From positions 3,782,001 to 3,846,000 of the forward strand of contig NZ_CP018082.1 of NCBI RefSeq assembly GCF_001886715.1: a stretch of 64,000 bases of DNA, written 5' to 3'. Position numbers and translations under genes: made by a program. This stretch comes from Nocardia mangyaensis (GTDB lineage Bacteria; Actinomycetota; Actinomycetes; Mycobacteriales; Mycobacteriaceae). The notes beneath the pieces are model-generated. The model ran no database searches. It saw only the letters and a program-made list of their open reading frames with translations, and was not told where the DNA came from. Shown in pieces: positions 44,397-54,766 of this stretch. Position 1 is the first letter of the stretch. Every line of letters starts with the position of its first letter.

Positions 44397-47300
44397 GACT
44401 CGGCCTCTCCGGCCACCACAGTGCGGCCGTTGTCGGTCACCCGGGCGAAATCGTCTCGGGTGCAGTAGCTGAGCCGGGCCGTCTTGCCCGAGACCGGGAT
44501 GTCACCGGCCACCCGGAAACCGACGGCGGCATTGAGCCGCTGCACGTCGGTGTTGCGCACATCGGGTTCGACCACCACGCGACGGGCGCCGACCTCGAAG
44601 AAGGCGGTGCGCATGATGTGCAACATGACCGCACCGGTGAAGCCGGGCAGGCGCCGCTCACTGCTGGAGACCAGCAGATGCATGCCGACATCACCGGCTT
44701 CGTACACGTAACCCGTGCCCGGCGCAGCCAGATCGCTGGTCAGTGGGTTGTACAACTCGAAGAGGAACTGGCGTTCACCCTCGAAATACCCGATGCGCAT
44801 ACCGAAGCGCGGATCCTGATCGGCGGCGGCATCGTGGATCAGCTTCTCCACATCGCCGAGCGAGCTGTTCAGCATGCCCCAGTAGTGGGACTTGGGGTGG
44901 TTGAGCCATCGGTGTACGGATTTCAGATCGCGGTCCACATCGATTCCGCGGGATTGGAAGTGATAGGTCCTGGCCCCGTCACCGACCTCAGCCCTGACCT
45001 GCTCGTCGGACAGTTGCGCCACCTCGAGGAAGATCTCGGCGACCTGTGTGGTCCGCGCGCCTTCCAGTTCGACCAGGCGTTCGGCCAGCGCCGCCAGGGT
45101 GCGACGCCGGAAGATGTCCGACACCGTCAGGCGCGGCACGTCCAGCCACTGGCGTACCTGTGCGACGAATGCGGTGGCCAGCACGGAATCGCCACCGAGA
45201 GCGATGAAATCGTCGGTGACCCCGATCGGACGGGTACTCAGCAGCTCGCCGAGCACGGTGGCCAGCGCGCTCTCCAGCGGAGTGCGGGGAGCAACGGTTT
45301 CCACCCGTTCGACGGCCGTGACCAGGGCGCCGATCGCACGGCGATCGTATTTGCCGTTCGAGGTCAGCGGCAGCTCGTCGAGCACGGTGACGGTCCGCGG
45401 AATCATATGCGGCGGTAACACTTCGGTGAGCGCTTCGCGGATCGCCGTACCGTTCGACCTTGCCGCGGTCACGGCCGCGCACAGTTCTTTGCCATCGGAC
45501 CAGGCCACTGCGGCGGTGACGGCGTCGAGGGTGAGCAGGCCGGCCTCGACCTCGCCGAGTTCCACCCGATAGCCGCGGATCTTGACCATCTGGTCGGCCC
45601 GGCCGAGGAAGTCGAGGATGCCGCCGGGCAGGTAGCGAACCATATCTCCGGTGCGGTACCAGCGGACGCCGTCGTAGTCCACGAATCGGTCCGCGGTGCG
45701 CTCCGGGTCACCCCGGTATCCATCGGCCACGCCCGCACCGCCGATCCACAGCTCACCGGGGACCAGATCGGGCCGGTCCCGGCCGGTCCGATCGACCGAC
45801 CGGCACCGCACACCGTCCAGCGGGACTCCATAGGGCACGAAGGCAGCGCCCGCGGGCACATCGGCGGCCGCACAGATGGTCGAGTGGATCGCGGTCTCGG
45901 TGGTACCGCCGAGACCGGCAACCCGGCAACCCGGCAACTGTTGCCCAACACGGTCGAGCAAGGAGACGGGGACCTTGTCGCCACCCATGATCACCACCCG
46001 CAGCGACTCCGGCAGCGGCGCGAGGTCCAGCAGCATGCCCAGGATCGAGGGCACACAGTTGAGCACGGTGACCGCGCCGTCGCGCAGCAGCCGGGACCAA
46101 TCGTCGACCTTGGTGTCGCCGTCGGCATCGGGGACCACCACAGCGCCGCCCACGGCGAGCAACCCGAAGATGTCGAAGACGGAGAGATCGAACTCCAGCG
46201 ACGAGACCAGAAGACTGCGGTCCTCGGCACCGAGACCGTATCGCCCGGTCAGGTCGGTGAGGGTGGCGACCGCGGCGCGATGGGGCACCTCGACCGCCTT
46301 GGGCTGTCCTGTCGAACCCGAGGTGAACAGGATGTAGGCGAGCGCGTCCGGCGAGACCTGCACCGGTTCGACAGCCGGGGCGAGACGCGCCGTCGCCAGG
46401 TCGAGAACCTGGTTCGGCGATTCCGCCCAGCGGTCGGGCCGATCGGTGAGGACGGCGGCGGGGGTCGCGACCGTGGCGATCCGTGCCCTGCGCACCCGCG
46501 GCTGGGTGGGCGCCACTGGCACGTAGGTGGCACCGGCGGTCAGCACACCGAGCACGGCGATGATCTGGTCACCGCTCTTGGGCAGGTCGACGATCACGGT
46601 GTCGCCGGACCGCACTCCCGCGGCGTGCAGGGCGCCCGCGATGCACCGCGCCTCATCGGCGGCCTCGACATGCGTCCATGTCCGGGCATCGGTGATGACG
46701 GCGGGAGCGTCCCCACGGCGGTCGGCCACGGCCAGGAAATGCCCGTGCAGTGTGCCGTCGAAGACCTCGGCCGGGCGTAGCGAGCGCTCGGTCGCCCGCC
46801 GCTGGGCCCGCACGTCGTCCGGTACCGGGTCGGGTGCGGGGCCGTCCCACTCCCCCGCGATCAGCAGGTCCAGCAGGCGCACGTAGTAAGCGAACATCGC
46901 TTGCGCGGTCCGCAGGTCGAGATCGGAGGCACGTACGTCCCAGTTCAGCAGCAGTCCGCCCGAAACCTCGGTGACCTGGGCATCCAGTAGTACTTGCGGT
47001 CCCTGGGAGACGATCCAGGACGGCTCACCGAGCACGTCGGTGACCGCTTGCGAGAAGAGTTCGCCGAGTCCCAGTGCGCTGGTGAAAACCACCGGCGACA
47101 CCACGGGTTCGCCGCGCCGGCGACCGAGTTCGCGCAACACCTCCAGGCCATCGAAGCTGCCGTGCGCAGCGGCCTCGTGCATCGCGGCACGCAGCTGCGC
47201 GGCTCGCTCGGCCAGGGTCGCGGGCGTGCGCAGGTCGACATCGACCACGAGCGAGGAAGTGAAGTCGCCGACCACTTTGTCGACATCGGCGTGCGCCATG

Positions 47301-48397
47301 TCCCGGTCGAACAGCGGGACGGTGAGCAGGAAACGCGGGGTGCCCGAGTACGCGCCGACGGCCTCCGCGAAAACGGCAGCTACTGCGGCTGCCGGTGTCA
47401 CTCCACGACGATGCGCGTGTTCCTCGAGACGGCGCCGGTCCCCGGCGTCGATGACGTGATGTAGCCGCACTGTGGCGGCATCCCAGTCGGCTCGGTCCTG
47501 GTTCACCGGGAGTTCCGGCGGGCCCGGCAGGTCGGCGATCTTGTGCTGCCACCAGGCGATGTCCTCGGCGCGGGCGGTACGCCCGGCGCGCTGTGCCGAC
47601 AGCTCCGGGAAGGTCACGCCCAGCTCCGGCAGCTCCTCGCCCCGGTAGAGCCGGGCCAGATCGTCGACGAGCACCCGATAACTCATGGCATCGGCGGCAA
47701 TCATGTCCACATCCAGGTGCACCCGCGAGCCGCCCGCGGGAAGCTGGGTCAGTTCCACGCGCAGCATCTCGCCGTCCTCGACCGGCAGCGCGCGGTGCGT
47801 ACCCTCGCTCCGGCGGCGTTCCAGGATCTCGATGGCCGCCTGCGGGGTTTCCGACGACAGGTCGGACAGCTCGAATACGTCCGTCTGCTGCCCGATGATC
47901 TGCCGGCCGTCGGGCAGCACCCGCAGCCGCAGCATCGGGTGCCGCGCTACCAGAGCTGCCACGGCCGTCCGGAACTGTTCGGGATCGAGCTCGCGGCCGT
48001 CGAACTCCACGTAGAGGTGTGCGGCCACACCACCGTAGGTGAGGCTGTGGGAGCGGCCTATCCAATAGGCGTGCTGCATCGGCGCCAAGGGGAAGGGCTG
48101 CTCGATATCGAACTCGGGTGCGGCATCGTGGGTGCGGCCGTGCAGTTCCGGGCTGTCGCCGGACCGCAGGAGCTGCGACCACGCGGCGATCGTCGGCGCC
48201 GTGGCGAGCCGCGCGAAGTCGATGTCCCTTCCCCGCTTACGCCACTGGCCGGCCAGGCGCATCATGCGCAACGAGTCCAAACCCTGTGAGATCAGGTCGG
48301 TATCGAGCGCGAGAGACCTCGGTGAAATACCCAGGATCGCTGCCACCTCTGCCCGGATATCGATATCCACACTCGCTTCCGGACGAGCAATCACCAT
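44393..48397 (-). CDS. NRPS ArCP-Cy-A-PCP fused to a siderophore N-acyltransferase domain
   Basis: A 1334-residue synthetase. An N-terminal aryl carrier domain has GLDSLRMM (Ser42). The heterocyclisation domain (about 96-525) has the DxxxxDxxS motif at Asp231, Asp236 and Ser239. The adenylation domain (about 555-1040) has [17 protein letters not shown] and [14 protein letters not shown]. The PCP has [12 protein letters not shown] (Ser1071). From about 1140 to 1320 comes an IucB/DesC/MbtK-type acyltransferase domain ([13 protein letters not shown], then [17 protein letters not shown] and [18 protein letters not shown]). It should load salicylate, join it to Ser/Thr and cyclise to an oxazoline like MbtB, while the C-terminal domain acylates an N-hydroxy-amine. 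The read-out residues D-L-F-N-I-G-L-I-H-K resemble the Thr/Ser group more than the Cys code. First gene of the operon, behind tandem iron boxes. Confidence 0.88.
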   Translation of the reverse strand: MVIARPEASVDIDIRAEVAAILGISPRSLALDTDLISQGLDSLRMMRLAGQWRKRGRDIDFARLATAPTIAAWSQLLRSGDSPELHGRTHDAAPEFDIEQPFPLAPMQHAYWIGRSHSLTYGGVAAHLYVEFDGRELDPEQFRTAVAALVARHPMLRLRVLPDGRQIIGQQTDVFELSDLSSETPQAAIEILERRRSEGTHRALPVEDGEMLRVELTQLPAGGSRVHLDVDMIAADAMSYRVLVDDLARLYRGEELPELGVTFPELSAQRAGRTARAEDIAWWQHKIADLPGPPELPVNQDRADWDAATVRLHHVIDAGDRRRLEEHAHRRGVTPAAAVAAVFAEAVGAYSGTPRFLLTVPLFDRDMAHADVDKVVGDFTSSLVVDVDLRTPATLAERAAQLRAAMHEAAAHGSFDGLEVLRELGRRRGEPVVSPVVFTSALGLGELFSQAVTDVLGEPSWIVSQGPQVLLDAQVTEVSGGLLLNWDVRASDLDLRTAQAMFAYYVRLLDLLIAGEWDGPAPDPVPDDVRAQRRATERSLRPAEVFDGTLHGHFLAVADRRGDAPAVITDARTWTHVEAADEARCIAGALHAAGVRSGDTVIVDLPKSGDQIIAVLGVLTAGATYVPVAPTQPRVRRARIATVATPAAVLTDRPDRWAESPNQVLDLATARLAPAVEPVQVSPDALAYILFTSGSTGQPKAVEVPHRAAVATLTDLTGRYGLGAEDRSLLVSSLEFDLSVFDIFGLLAVGGAVVVPDADGDTKVDDWSRLLRDGAVTVLNCVPSILGMLLDLAPLPESLRVVIMGGDKVPVSLLDRVGQQLPGCRVAGLGGTTETAIHSTICAAADVPAGAAFVPYGVPLDGVRCRSVDRTGRDRPDLVPGELWIGGAGVADGYRGDPERTADRFVDYDGVRWYRTGDMVRYLPGGILDFLGRADQMVKIRGYRVELGEVEAGLLTLDAVTAAVAWSDGKELCAAVTAARSNGTAIREALTEVLPPHMIPRTVTVLDELPLTSNGKYDRRAIGALVTAVERVETVAPRTPLESALATVLGELLSTRPIGVTDDFIALGGDSVLATAFVAQVRQWLDVPRLTVSDIFRRRTLAALAERLVELEGARTTQVAEIFLEVAQLSDEQVRAEVGDGARTYHFQSRGIDVDRDLKSVHRWLNHPKSHYWGMLNSSLGDVEKLIHDAAADQDPRFGMRIGYFEGERQFLFELYNPLTSDLAAPGTGYVYEAGDVGMHLLVSSSERRLPGFTGAVMLHIMRTAFFEVGARRVVVEPDVRNTDVQRLNAAVGFRVAGDIPVSGKTARLSYCTRDDFARVTDNGRTVVAGEAES

Positions 48398-48447
48398 GGG
48401 AACGCCTCTCGAGGATCAATCTTGCGGGCTCAGCCTACCCTAAACAT

Positions 48448-48466
48448 TTAGGACAGGCTAACCTAT
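48448..48466. promoter_or_regulatory. Iron box 1 before the NRPS operon
   Basis: TTAGGACAGGCTAACCTAT fits the IdeR/DmdR consensus at about 16 of 19 positions. It lies 51 bp before the NRPS start at 48397 on the minus strand. A weaker half-site (AGCCTACCCTAA) overlaps to its left. Confidence 0.75.
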
Positions 48467-48547
48467 CTTTCGTTCGAATGCACTCTGGGTGAAACCCACT
48501 GCACCGCAGTGCAACAATGAGGGCCCGAGCCACAAGGCGGACAAAAG

Positions 48548-48566
48548 TTAGCTTAGCCTACACTAT
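48548..48566. promoter_or_regulatory. Iron box 2 before the NRPS operon
   Basis: TTAGCTTAGCCTACACTAT matches about 15 of 19 consensus positions. It is exactly 100 bp upstream of iron box 1 relative to the operon start, in the 270-bp gap between irtB and the NRPS gene. Nothing else is seen in that gap. Confidence 0.65.
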
Positions 48567-48667
48567 TACAGACCGCGGGTGGGGCGTTACGCCTACCCTC
48601 ATAGCCGGACAGAACCGGGCACCCGCCTACCGATGAATGACCTGCCCGACGAAGACAGATCCTGCGG

Positions 48668-50422
48668 TCAGAACGAACCCACGGGCGCGGGGTCTGCACT
48701 GATCCGCCACCCGGCGACCTCGTGTTGCTGCGCCCAGAATTCGGCGAAACGACCATTGGCAGCGCGCAATTCGTCGACCGTGCCGTCCTCCACGATCCGG
48801 CCCTCATCCAGGAACAGCACCCGGTCCGCGCCCACGATGGTGGCGAGCCGATGCGTCACCACCACGCGCGTGCGCTGCTGCGGATCGCCGGTGATGGCGG
48901 CAACCACCGCGGCCTCGTTCTCCGCGTCGAGCGCACTGGTGCCCTCGTCCACGAGCAACACCGAAGACGGCTTCAGCAGTGCCCGCGCAATCGACACCCG
49001 CTGACGTTCACCACCCGACAACGCGGTCCCCGCTTCTCCGACCAGGGTGTCGAGCCCGTCCGGCAGCCGCTGCGCGAACTCGTCGACCCGTGCCAGGCGC
49101 AGAGCCTGTGCGAACTGGTCCGGATCGGCGTCCGGGGCGCCCGCCAGGACGTTCTCCCGGATGGTGCCGGCGAACAGATACGGTTGCTGGAACACCATGC
49201 TGGCCACTGCCGAACGGTCCGCGGTATCGAGAGCACCGCGGTCCACACCGGCAATGGTGACGCTGCCGGACGTAGGCGCTTCCAAGCCCGAGATCAGTGC
49301 GAGCAGCGTGCTCTTGCCGGACCCCGACGGTCCGACCACCGCCGTGACCCGGCCTGCCTCGAACTCGACATCGACACCATCGACCACCGGCTCGGCGCCA
49401 TACGCGAAAGACACCGTGCGCAACGCCACCGAGGCGGGCTCCTCGGCATCACACACCGCCGCGCTGTTCCGCTTCGGTTCGGGCGCCTCGACGACAGTGC
49501 CGATGTCGCGCAGCGCACCACGACTGGTTTCCAGCGCCGTCGCGAGATCACCGAACGCGGCGAACGGCTCGAGGAACCGCACCACCACCACGATCAGCGC
49601 AACGGCCTCGGGAACCCCGATGGTGCCCGCCACGGCGAGCCATGCGACGGTTCCCGCCATCGCCAGGAGCGCGATCTGGCTCGCCAGACCGAACAGCACC
49701 TGCCCCGGGACATTCAACAACAGCAGCCGAGTCGTCGCGCCGTGCTGGGCGGACAGCGCCGCACCGGTCTCATTGCGGGCCGGCTCAGCGCGCCGCGCCG
49801 CGCGCAATGCGGCCTGAGTACGCGCGAACTCGAGAATGCGCTCGGTGAGCACGCTGTTGGCTTCCCTGGACACCACGGTCGCACGCCGGGTGAGCAGGTT
49901 GGTCAGCCACAGTGAGCCCAGCATCAACGGCAAGGCGAGCAGCGCGACCAGGCCCAACTGCCATGCGACCGGCACCAGCGCGACGGCGATCGCGACCGGC
50001 AGCGCGACGGCTTGGATCAGCGGCGTCATCAGGTACCCCACCAGACCCACGAGGTCCGGGCCGGTGGTGGCGATCGCGCGCCGCGTGATGGCCGAGTTGT
50101 CCTCCGTGAACCAGCGCAGTGGAATTCGCGCCACCTGCGCCGATACCGACCGCTGGGCGTTGTCGAGCAGGTGGAAACCCAGATCGAAACCGATCCGCGA
50201 GGTGATCGTGTCCACAGCCCAGCCGGCGGCGACGGCGAGGGTCAATACCCCTACCCACGGCCACGCGTCGGCCGGGGTGTCCCCGAACAGTTCCGTGACC
50301 AGTGGCACCACCAGGACCACGGCGATCGCTCGCAGGACCACCGAAACGAGCAGGAGGCCGAGATAGCCGGTGGTCCGGCGGCGCTGCTCGGCCGGCAACA
50401 GACTCAGCATGGTGCGGATCAT
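48668..50422 (-). CDS. irtB: IrtB-like ABC transporter (membrane + ATPase), ferri-siderophore import
   Basis: A 584-residue type IV ABC half-transporter. Six membrane helices (about residues 15-300) are followed by an ATPase with Walker [10 protein letters not shown] (about 371-379), signature [12 protein letters not shown], Walker [15 protein letters not shown], and the H-loop THRLAT. In Walker B the usual Asp-Glu-Ala reads Asp-Glu-Gly, a mild variant. IrtB pairs with IrtA to import mycobactin/carboxymycobactin iron in Mycobacterium tuberculosis. ATG at 50422 overlaps the irtA stop as ATGA. The pair is transcribed from the iron-box region at 53.2-53.3 kb. Confidence 0.88.
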   Translation of the reverse strand: MIRTMLSLLPAEQRRRTTGYLGLLLVSVVLRAIAVVLVVPLVTELFGDTPADAWPWVGVLTLAVAAGWAVDTITSRIGFDLGFHLLDNAQRSVSAQVARIPLRWFTEDNSAITRRAIATTGPDLVGLVGYLMTPLIQAVALPVAIAVALVPVAWQLGLVALLALPLMLGSLWLTNLLTRRATVVSREANSVLTERILEFARTQAALRAARRAEPARNETGAALSAQHGATTRLLLLNVPGQVLFGLASQIALLAMAGTVAWLAVAGTIGVPEAVALIVVVVRFLEPFAAFGDLATALETSRGALRDIGTVVEAPEPKRNSAAVCDAEEPASVALRTVSFAYGAEPVVDGVDVEFEAGRVTAVVGPSGSGKSTLLALISGLEAPTSGSVTIAGVDRGALDTADRSAVASMVFQQPYLFAGTIRENVLAGAPDADPDQFAQALRLARVDEFAQRLPDGLDTLVGEAGTALSGGERQRVSIARALLKPSSVLLVDEGTSALDAENEAAVVAAITGDPQQRTRVVVTHRLATIVGADRVLFLDEGRIVEDGTVDELRAANGRFAEFWAQQHEVAGWRISADPAPVGSF

Positions 50423-53106
50423 CGGGCGATCTCCTTCACATCGGCGCCGGCATTCCACAGCTGCCGATAACGGCCCTCGGCGGCGAGGAGTTCGGTGTGG
50501 GTCCCGGATTCGGCGATCCGGCCGCCGTCCAGGACCACGATCCGATCGGCCGCGGTGATCGTGCGCAGCCGGTGCGCGATCACCAGTACCGTCCGCCCGA
50601 TGGTCAGCCGGTTGAGCGCCCGCTGAACCAGATACTCGGCCTCCGGGTCGGCGTACGCCGTGGCCTCGTCCAGCACCAGCACCGGGGTGTCGGCCAGCAG
50701 CGCCCGAGCGATGGTGAGCCGCTGCCGTTCACCGCCCGACATTGTGGTTCCGGCCCCCAGCATCGTGTCGTATCCCTGCGGCAACCGGAGGATCCTGTCG
50801 TGGATCTGTGCGTCGCGCGCGGCACGCTCGATCGCGTCATCGGAGGCATCCGGTACCGCCAGGGCGATATTGTCCCGCACCGTTCCGCCTACCAGCTGGG
50901 TGTCCTGGAAAACGAAGCCGACCTGCGCGTACAGCTCATCCGGTGACAGTGTCGCGATATCGCGGCCCCCCACCCGGATCACCCCGGAACCGACGTCGTG
51001 GAAGCGGGCCAGCAGCGCGGCCAGAGTCGACTTTCCCGCGCCGGAGGAACCGACCAGCGCGGTGACCGTGCCGGGTTCCAGCGTGAGCGATATGTTCTCG
51101 ATCACCGGCACTCCCGGCCGATAGCCGAAGCTCACCTCATCGAACACCACCCGGCCCGCCTCATCCGCCGGATTCGGCTGCCCGGGTCGCACCTCGAGTT
51201 CGTCGGTGTCCAACACGACCTGGATCTTCTGCGCGGCTTCCCGGCCCTCCCGCAACCCCATCATTCCGTAGCCGATGCCGAGCAGGCGTGAGCCGAATGT
51301 GGTGCCCAAGAACAGGAACGGCAGCAGATCCACCGGCTCCACACTGCCTGCCACGACCAGCGCGGTTCCCGCCACCAGGATCAGCCACAGGAAGGTGACC
51401 GGCCGGGTGATCAGGTCCATCGCCGACTTCTTGCCGACGAACGGCCGTTGCCAGCCGTCCAAGAAGGCGATGTACTGATCCAGGCTGCGCCGGAACGGCG
51501 AGGCAGCCGAACCACCGAACACCCGGATCACCGGCTGGCCGTCCATGTATGAGGTCGCCTCGCGCTTCATCCGTTCGCCCCAGCGCTGCGCCTGCATGGT
51601 CTTCGGCCCCGAGGTCGCCATCATCGTCATCATCGTGAATATGTAGGCCAGAATCGGTATCAGCAGCACCAGACCCATTCGCCAGTCCACGAAGAACAGG
51701 TAGACCAGCACCGCAAGGGGCGCCACCACCGCGGCCACCGCATCGACCACCGCGTGCGTGATCAGATAGTGCAGCGACAGCGTGTCACCGTTTATCAGCT
51801 TGTCCACCTGACCCGAACTGCGCGCGGTGAACCAGCCCAGCGGCAGTCTCGCCAGCTTGCCCAGCAACCGGCCGCGTAGCTCACGACCGAACCGCGCGTC
51901 GACCGAGTGCAGCCACAGTTGCAACGCCGATTCCAGCAAGGTGCCCAGCCCGAACAGCCCGAGCGCCCACAGGCCGAGCCGCCACAGCGTGTCGCTTCCA
52001 CTACCCGCGAGCAGTTCCCGCGCCAGTTCCACCAGCAGCACATAGGGCGCCAGTTGGATCAGCGTGACGAAGAATTGCAGGATGCCCGCGACGTACAGCT
52101 TCGGTTTGACGTCGGCGAACAGGCGGCTGCCCGCCTGGGAGCGCCATCTTCCGGCCCGAACGGATCGTGCACGCTGCGCCGAACCGTCCACGGCAACGTC
52201 CGCCGCCGTCACCGCCTCGGGTGTCGATCCGACCTCGACAGCCGCCGGCGCCGCCTCTTCGGGCGCCGGCGACGCGGCATCGCCCGAAGCACTGGCGGGG
52301 GCCGTACCCTGCGCTGCCGCGGCCGGGAGACCGGAGTCCGCGGCAGCACGTTCTTCGGCACCGCGCTCTTTGCCCATCGCCCGGCCGTGCGCCCAGTACG
52401 CCTGCGCGTACACGTCGGTCTTGGGAAAACCGAACTCCTTCACCCGCGCCCGGAGGTGCTTGAGGGCCTTCGATTCCGGCCCCATCCAGGCGTACCAATT
52501 CGACCAGTCCCGCACTTCCAGGGCCGAGGCAAGGGATTCCTCCGAGGTCCGCGGGACCCAGTGCACCCGCGCCAGCGGGTGGTGAACCAGCGCCATCAGC
52601 AGATCATCGTCGTGATGCTGTTCCAGGTAGACCTCGACGGCCACCTGATGCGGCACCGCCGCCAGGATCGTATTGATCGCCGAAACAGAGGCCGAGTCAC
52701 CGATCAGCAGATAGCCGGCCGGTGGATCCTCCGACACCGAGAACCCTCGCGACCCGAACGAGGTCACCTCGATCGTCTCCCCGCCGGTGACGTTCAACGC
52801 CCATGCCGAGGCCGGCCCCGCGGGCTCGTGCAGCACGAAATCCACCGCGAAACGGCCGACGGTATCCGGATCGACCTCCGCGATCGTGTACCCGCGCTGG
52901 AACTCCGCGTCCGAGCCCTTGTCGTCGGGGAACCACATCCGCAGCCACGCCGTCGGTTCGATATCGATATCGGCCAACAATGTCGGCGCACTCAACCAGA
53001 CCCGGCGCATTCGCGGTGTCAATTGCTCTGCACCAGAGACGGTGGCGGTGTGGTACTGAACGCCGAAGGCGTTCAGTACCACACCTTGAAATCCTCTACG
53101 CGCCAC
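50419..53106 (-). CDS. irtA: IrtA-like ABC transporter with N-terminal siderophore-interacting (FAD reductase) domain
   Basis: An 895-residue fusion. Residues about 1-265 are the SIP flavoreductase domain: [36 protein letters not shown] with the FAD-binding R-x-Y-T pattern, and [15 protein letters not shown]. An Ala/Glu-rich linker (about 265-330) leads to six membrane helices and an ATPase with Walker [10 protein letters not shown], signature MSGGERQR and Walker [15 protein letters not shown]. In mycobacteria the cytoplasmic SIP domain reduces the imported ferric siderophore. The start is GTG at 53106: GGAGGA lies 9 bp upstream and the homology with mycobacterial IrtA (MARGLQGVM) begins there. 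A strong 39-bp hairpin lies in codons 8-20. Confidence 0.9.
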   Translation of the reverse strand: MARRGFQGVVLNAFGVQYHTATVSGAEQLTPRMRRVWLSAPTLLADIDIEPTAWLRMWFPDDKGSDAEFQRGYTIAEVDPDTVGRFAVDFVLHEPAGPASAWALNVTGGETIEVTSFGSRGFSVSEDPPAGYLLIGDSASVSAINTILAAVPHQVAVEVYLEQHHDDDLLMALVHHPLARVHWVPRTSEESLASALEVRDWSNWYAWMGPESKALKHLRARVKEFGFPKTDVYAQAYWAHGRAMGKERGAEERAAADSGLPAAAAQGTAPASASGDAASPAPEEAAPAAVEVGSTPEAVTAADVAVDGSAQRARSVRAGRWRSQAGSRLFADVKPKLYVAGILQFFVTLIQLAPYVLLVELARELLAGSGSDTLWRLGLWALGLFGLGTLLESALQLWLHSVDARFGRELRGRLLGKLARLPLGWFTARSSGQVDKLINGDTLSLHYLITHAVVDAVAAVVAPLAVLVYLFFVDWRMGLVLLIPILAYIFTMMTMMATSGPKTMQAQRWGERMKREATSYMDGQPVIRVFGGSAASPFRRSLDQYIAFLDGWQRPFVGKKSAMDLITRPVTFLWLILVAGTALVVAGSVEPVDLLPFLFLGTTFGSRLLGIGYGMMGLREGREAAQKIQVVLDTDELEVRPGQPNPADEAGRVVFDEVSFGYRPGVPVIENISLTLEPGTVTALVGSSGAGKSTLAALLARFHDVGSGVIRVGGRDIATLSPDELYAQVGFVFQDTQLVGGTVRDNIALAVPDASDDAIERAARDAQIHDRILRLPQGYDTMLGAGTTMSGGERQRLTIARALLADTPVLVLDEATAYADPEAEYLVQRALNRLTIGRTVLVIAHRLRTITAADRIVVLDGGRIAESGTHTELLAAEGRYRQLWNAGADVKEIAR
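53047..53085. repeat. Perfect 18-bp inverted repeat inside the 5' end of irtA
   Basis: The arms are GGTGTGGTACTGAACGCC and GGCGTTCAGTACCACACC with a GAA spacer. They cover nucleotides 22-60 of the irtA coding sequence, codons for [14 protein letters not shown] perfect 18-bp stem with a 3-nt loop in the early coding region is exceptional for ordinary protein coding and would form a very stable mRNA hairpin. It may control translation or transcript elongation of irtAB, or be a DNA site for a dimeric regulator. Confidence 0.7.
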
Positions 53107-53228
53107 TGCGGTGTGTCCTCCGTACCAGACTCGATGACCGTCGAGGTCACCTGCCGAACAACACGACGCGCGAGTCGTACCGGCCATCCGCCGCCTTCCC
53201 GTGTCCCGGCCGGGACACGTTCAGCAAC

Positions 53229-53247
53229 CTTGGTTAGCCTACACATA
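53229..53247. promoter_or_regulatory. Iron box before irtAB
   Basis: CTTGGTTAGCCTACACATA fits the consensus at about 14 of 19 positions, with a perfect GGTTAGCCTA core. It lies 123 bp before the irtA start and is the weaker of two sites in the divergent irtA/salicylate synthase gap. Confidence 0.55.
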
Positions 53248-53308
53248 CCCGCGGCGCCGGGACAGCACCGAGCTTTCGCACTGCGCGGCAGTATCGATTC
53301 TGTCCAAT

Positions 53309-53327
53309 TTAGGCTATGCTAGCCTAA
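53309..53327. promoter_or_regulatory. Iron box before the salicylate synthase gene
   Basis: TTAGGCTATGCTAGCCTAA matches the consensus at about 16 of 19 positions and is a near-perfect palindrome (TTAGGCTA-TGC-TAGCCTAA). It contains TATGCT, which could be the -10 element of the rightward promoter. It ends 34 bp before the TTG start at 53362. Confidence 0.75.
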
Positions 53328-53361
53328 TTTCTCGCAGTCAGGCATGATCTTGGAGGACCCG

Positions 53362-54711
53362 TTGTCGATCACGGACGAGCGCTCGCACGCGGGCTATGTG
53401 ACCGATCCGGTAGCGGCGGTGGCAGGGCTGGCGGGAGCCGACCTGTTCGGCGAGTATGTGGTGTACGAACGGCCGGGAGAATGGGTGTTCGCGGCCGACC
53501 CGATCGGCACTGTCGAACTGGGCGTCGAGGAGCTGCGCGTCGAATGGGACGGACGCACCAGCACCCACCGGTGGACCGGCAGACCCGCAAGCGCCCTCGA
53601 CCAGGCACTCCGCACACTACCGTTGGATGGACGGAACGCCTACGGATGGATCGGATTCGAATTCTGCGCCTGGGCACTGGATGCCACCGCCCATGTGGCA
53701 GCGCCCACGGCACTGGCGCACCTGATGATTCCGCGGATCGAGGTGCGGATCGCGATGTCGGGTATCCGGATCTCCGGTGCGACACCCGCCGAGGCCCGGG
53801 CGATCCACGATCTGGTCACCGCCGCCCAGGACACTGCGCTGCCGCTACCGCATCCGACCGATGTCCGCAGCGATCGGACCGGCTACCGCGAACGAGTTGC
53901 CGAGGCGAGTGCGGAAATCCGCGACGGCCGGTACCGGAAGGTCATCCTGTCGCGGAAGGTCGAGCTGCCCTTCATGGTCGACGTACCGGCCACCTACCGG
54001 CTCGGCCGGGCACACAACACCCCCGCTCGATCCTTCCTGTTGCGACTGGGCGGGCTGGCGGCGGCGGGGTTCAGCCCGGAGTTGGTCGTTTCCGTCGACG
54101 ACGACCGAGTCATCACCACAAGACCGGTGGCAGGCACCCGGCGCTTCGGCCACAGCCCCGCGGCCGATCTCGCCGCGCGCACGGATCTGCTCGGCGACCC
54201 CAAGGAGATCGCCGAGCACGCGATGTCGGTGCACACCTCGTTCACCGAGGTCAGCGCGATCGCCGCGCCCGACACGCCGGCCATCGTCGATTTCATGACA
54301 GTGCGCGAGCGCGGCAGCGTCCAGCATCTCACCTCCACCGTCCGGGGCCTGCTCATCGCCGACCGAACCAGCTGGGATGCCCTGGAAGCCCTGTTCCCAG
54401 CCGTCACCGCCTCGGGCATCCCGAAACGCGAAGGCGTCGATGCCATCTTCCGGCTCGACCGCGATCCGCGTGGATTGTATTCCGGCGCGGTGGTCACTGT
54501 TTCACCCTCGGGCTCACTGGAGGCCACGCTGGTGCTGCGTGCGGTCTACCAGGACATCCACGGCGCGTGGCTACGCGCCGGGGCAGGAATCATCGAACAA
54601 TCCACACCCGAGCGCGAATTCGAGGAAACCTGCGAGAAGCTCGAAAGCATCGCACCCTACGTCGTAGCGGCATCACCGAGCGTCGGCACCGGACAACCAA
54701 CGCTCCGCTGA
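53362..54711 (+). CDS. mbtI: Salicylate synthase, MbtI-like (chorismate-utilising)
   Basis: A 449-residue TrpE/MbtI-fold enzyme converting chorismate via isochorismate to salicylate and pyruvate. Closely conserved blocks with MbtI include RYRKVILSRKVELPF, LGRAHNTPARSFLLRLGG, ITTRPVAGTR, DPKEIAEHAMSVH, DFMTVRERGSVQHL, FPAVTASGIPKREGVDAIF, LYSGAVV and RAGAGIIEQSTPEREFEETCEKL. I choose TTG at 53362 because GGAGG at 53352-53356 precedes it by 5 bp. An in-frame ATG at 53344 would add six residues, has no ribosome binding site and lies close to the iron box. It provides the aryl cap of the siderophore. Divergent from irtA. Confidence 0.9.
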   Translation: MSITDERSHAGYVTDPVAAVAGLAGADLFGEYVVYERPGEWVFAADPIGTVELGVEELRVEWDGRTSTHRWTGRPASALDQALRTLPLDGRNAYGWIGFEFCAWALDATAHVAAPTALAHLMIPRIEVRIAMSGIRISGATPAEARAIHDLVTAAQDTALPLPHPTDVRSDRTGYRERVAEASAEIRDGRYRKVILSRKVELPFMVDVPATYRLGRAHNTPARSFLLRLGGLAAAGFSPELVVSVDDDRVITTRPVAGTRRFGHSPAADLAARTDLLGDPKEIAEHAMSVHTSFTEVSAIAAPDTPAIVDFMTVRERGSVQHLTSTVRGLLIADRTSWDALEALFPAVTASGIPKREGVDAIFRLDRDPRGLYSGAVVTVSPSGSLEATLVLRAVYQDIHGAWLRAGAGIIEQSTPEREFEETCEKLESIAPYVVAASPSVGTGQPTLR

Positions 54712-54766
54712 GCCCGGCCACGGAATCCCGCACCGATCGGCTGCACCATCCCGAACACCCCGCTCG

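Noticed and set aside
53221..53361. The irtA gene starting at the longer frame (53187)
   Set aside because: The upstream residues have no similarity to IrtA; GTG at 53106 has GGAGGA upstream and matches where the homology begins.
44393..54711. Assignment of the cluster as nocobactin/mycobactin proper
   Set aside because: There is no polyketide module, no second NRPS for the lysine/caprolactam part, and a NIS synthetase with a diamine decarboxylase is present, which nocobactin and mycobactin pathways lack.
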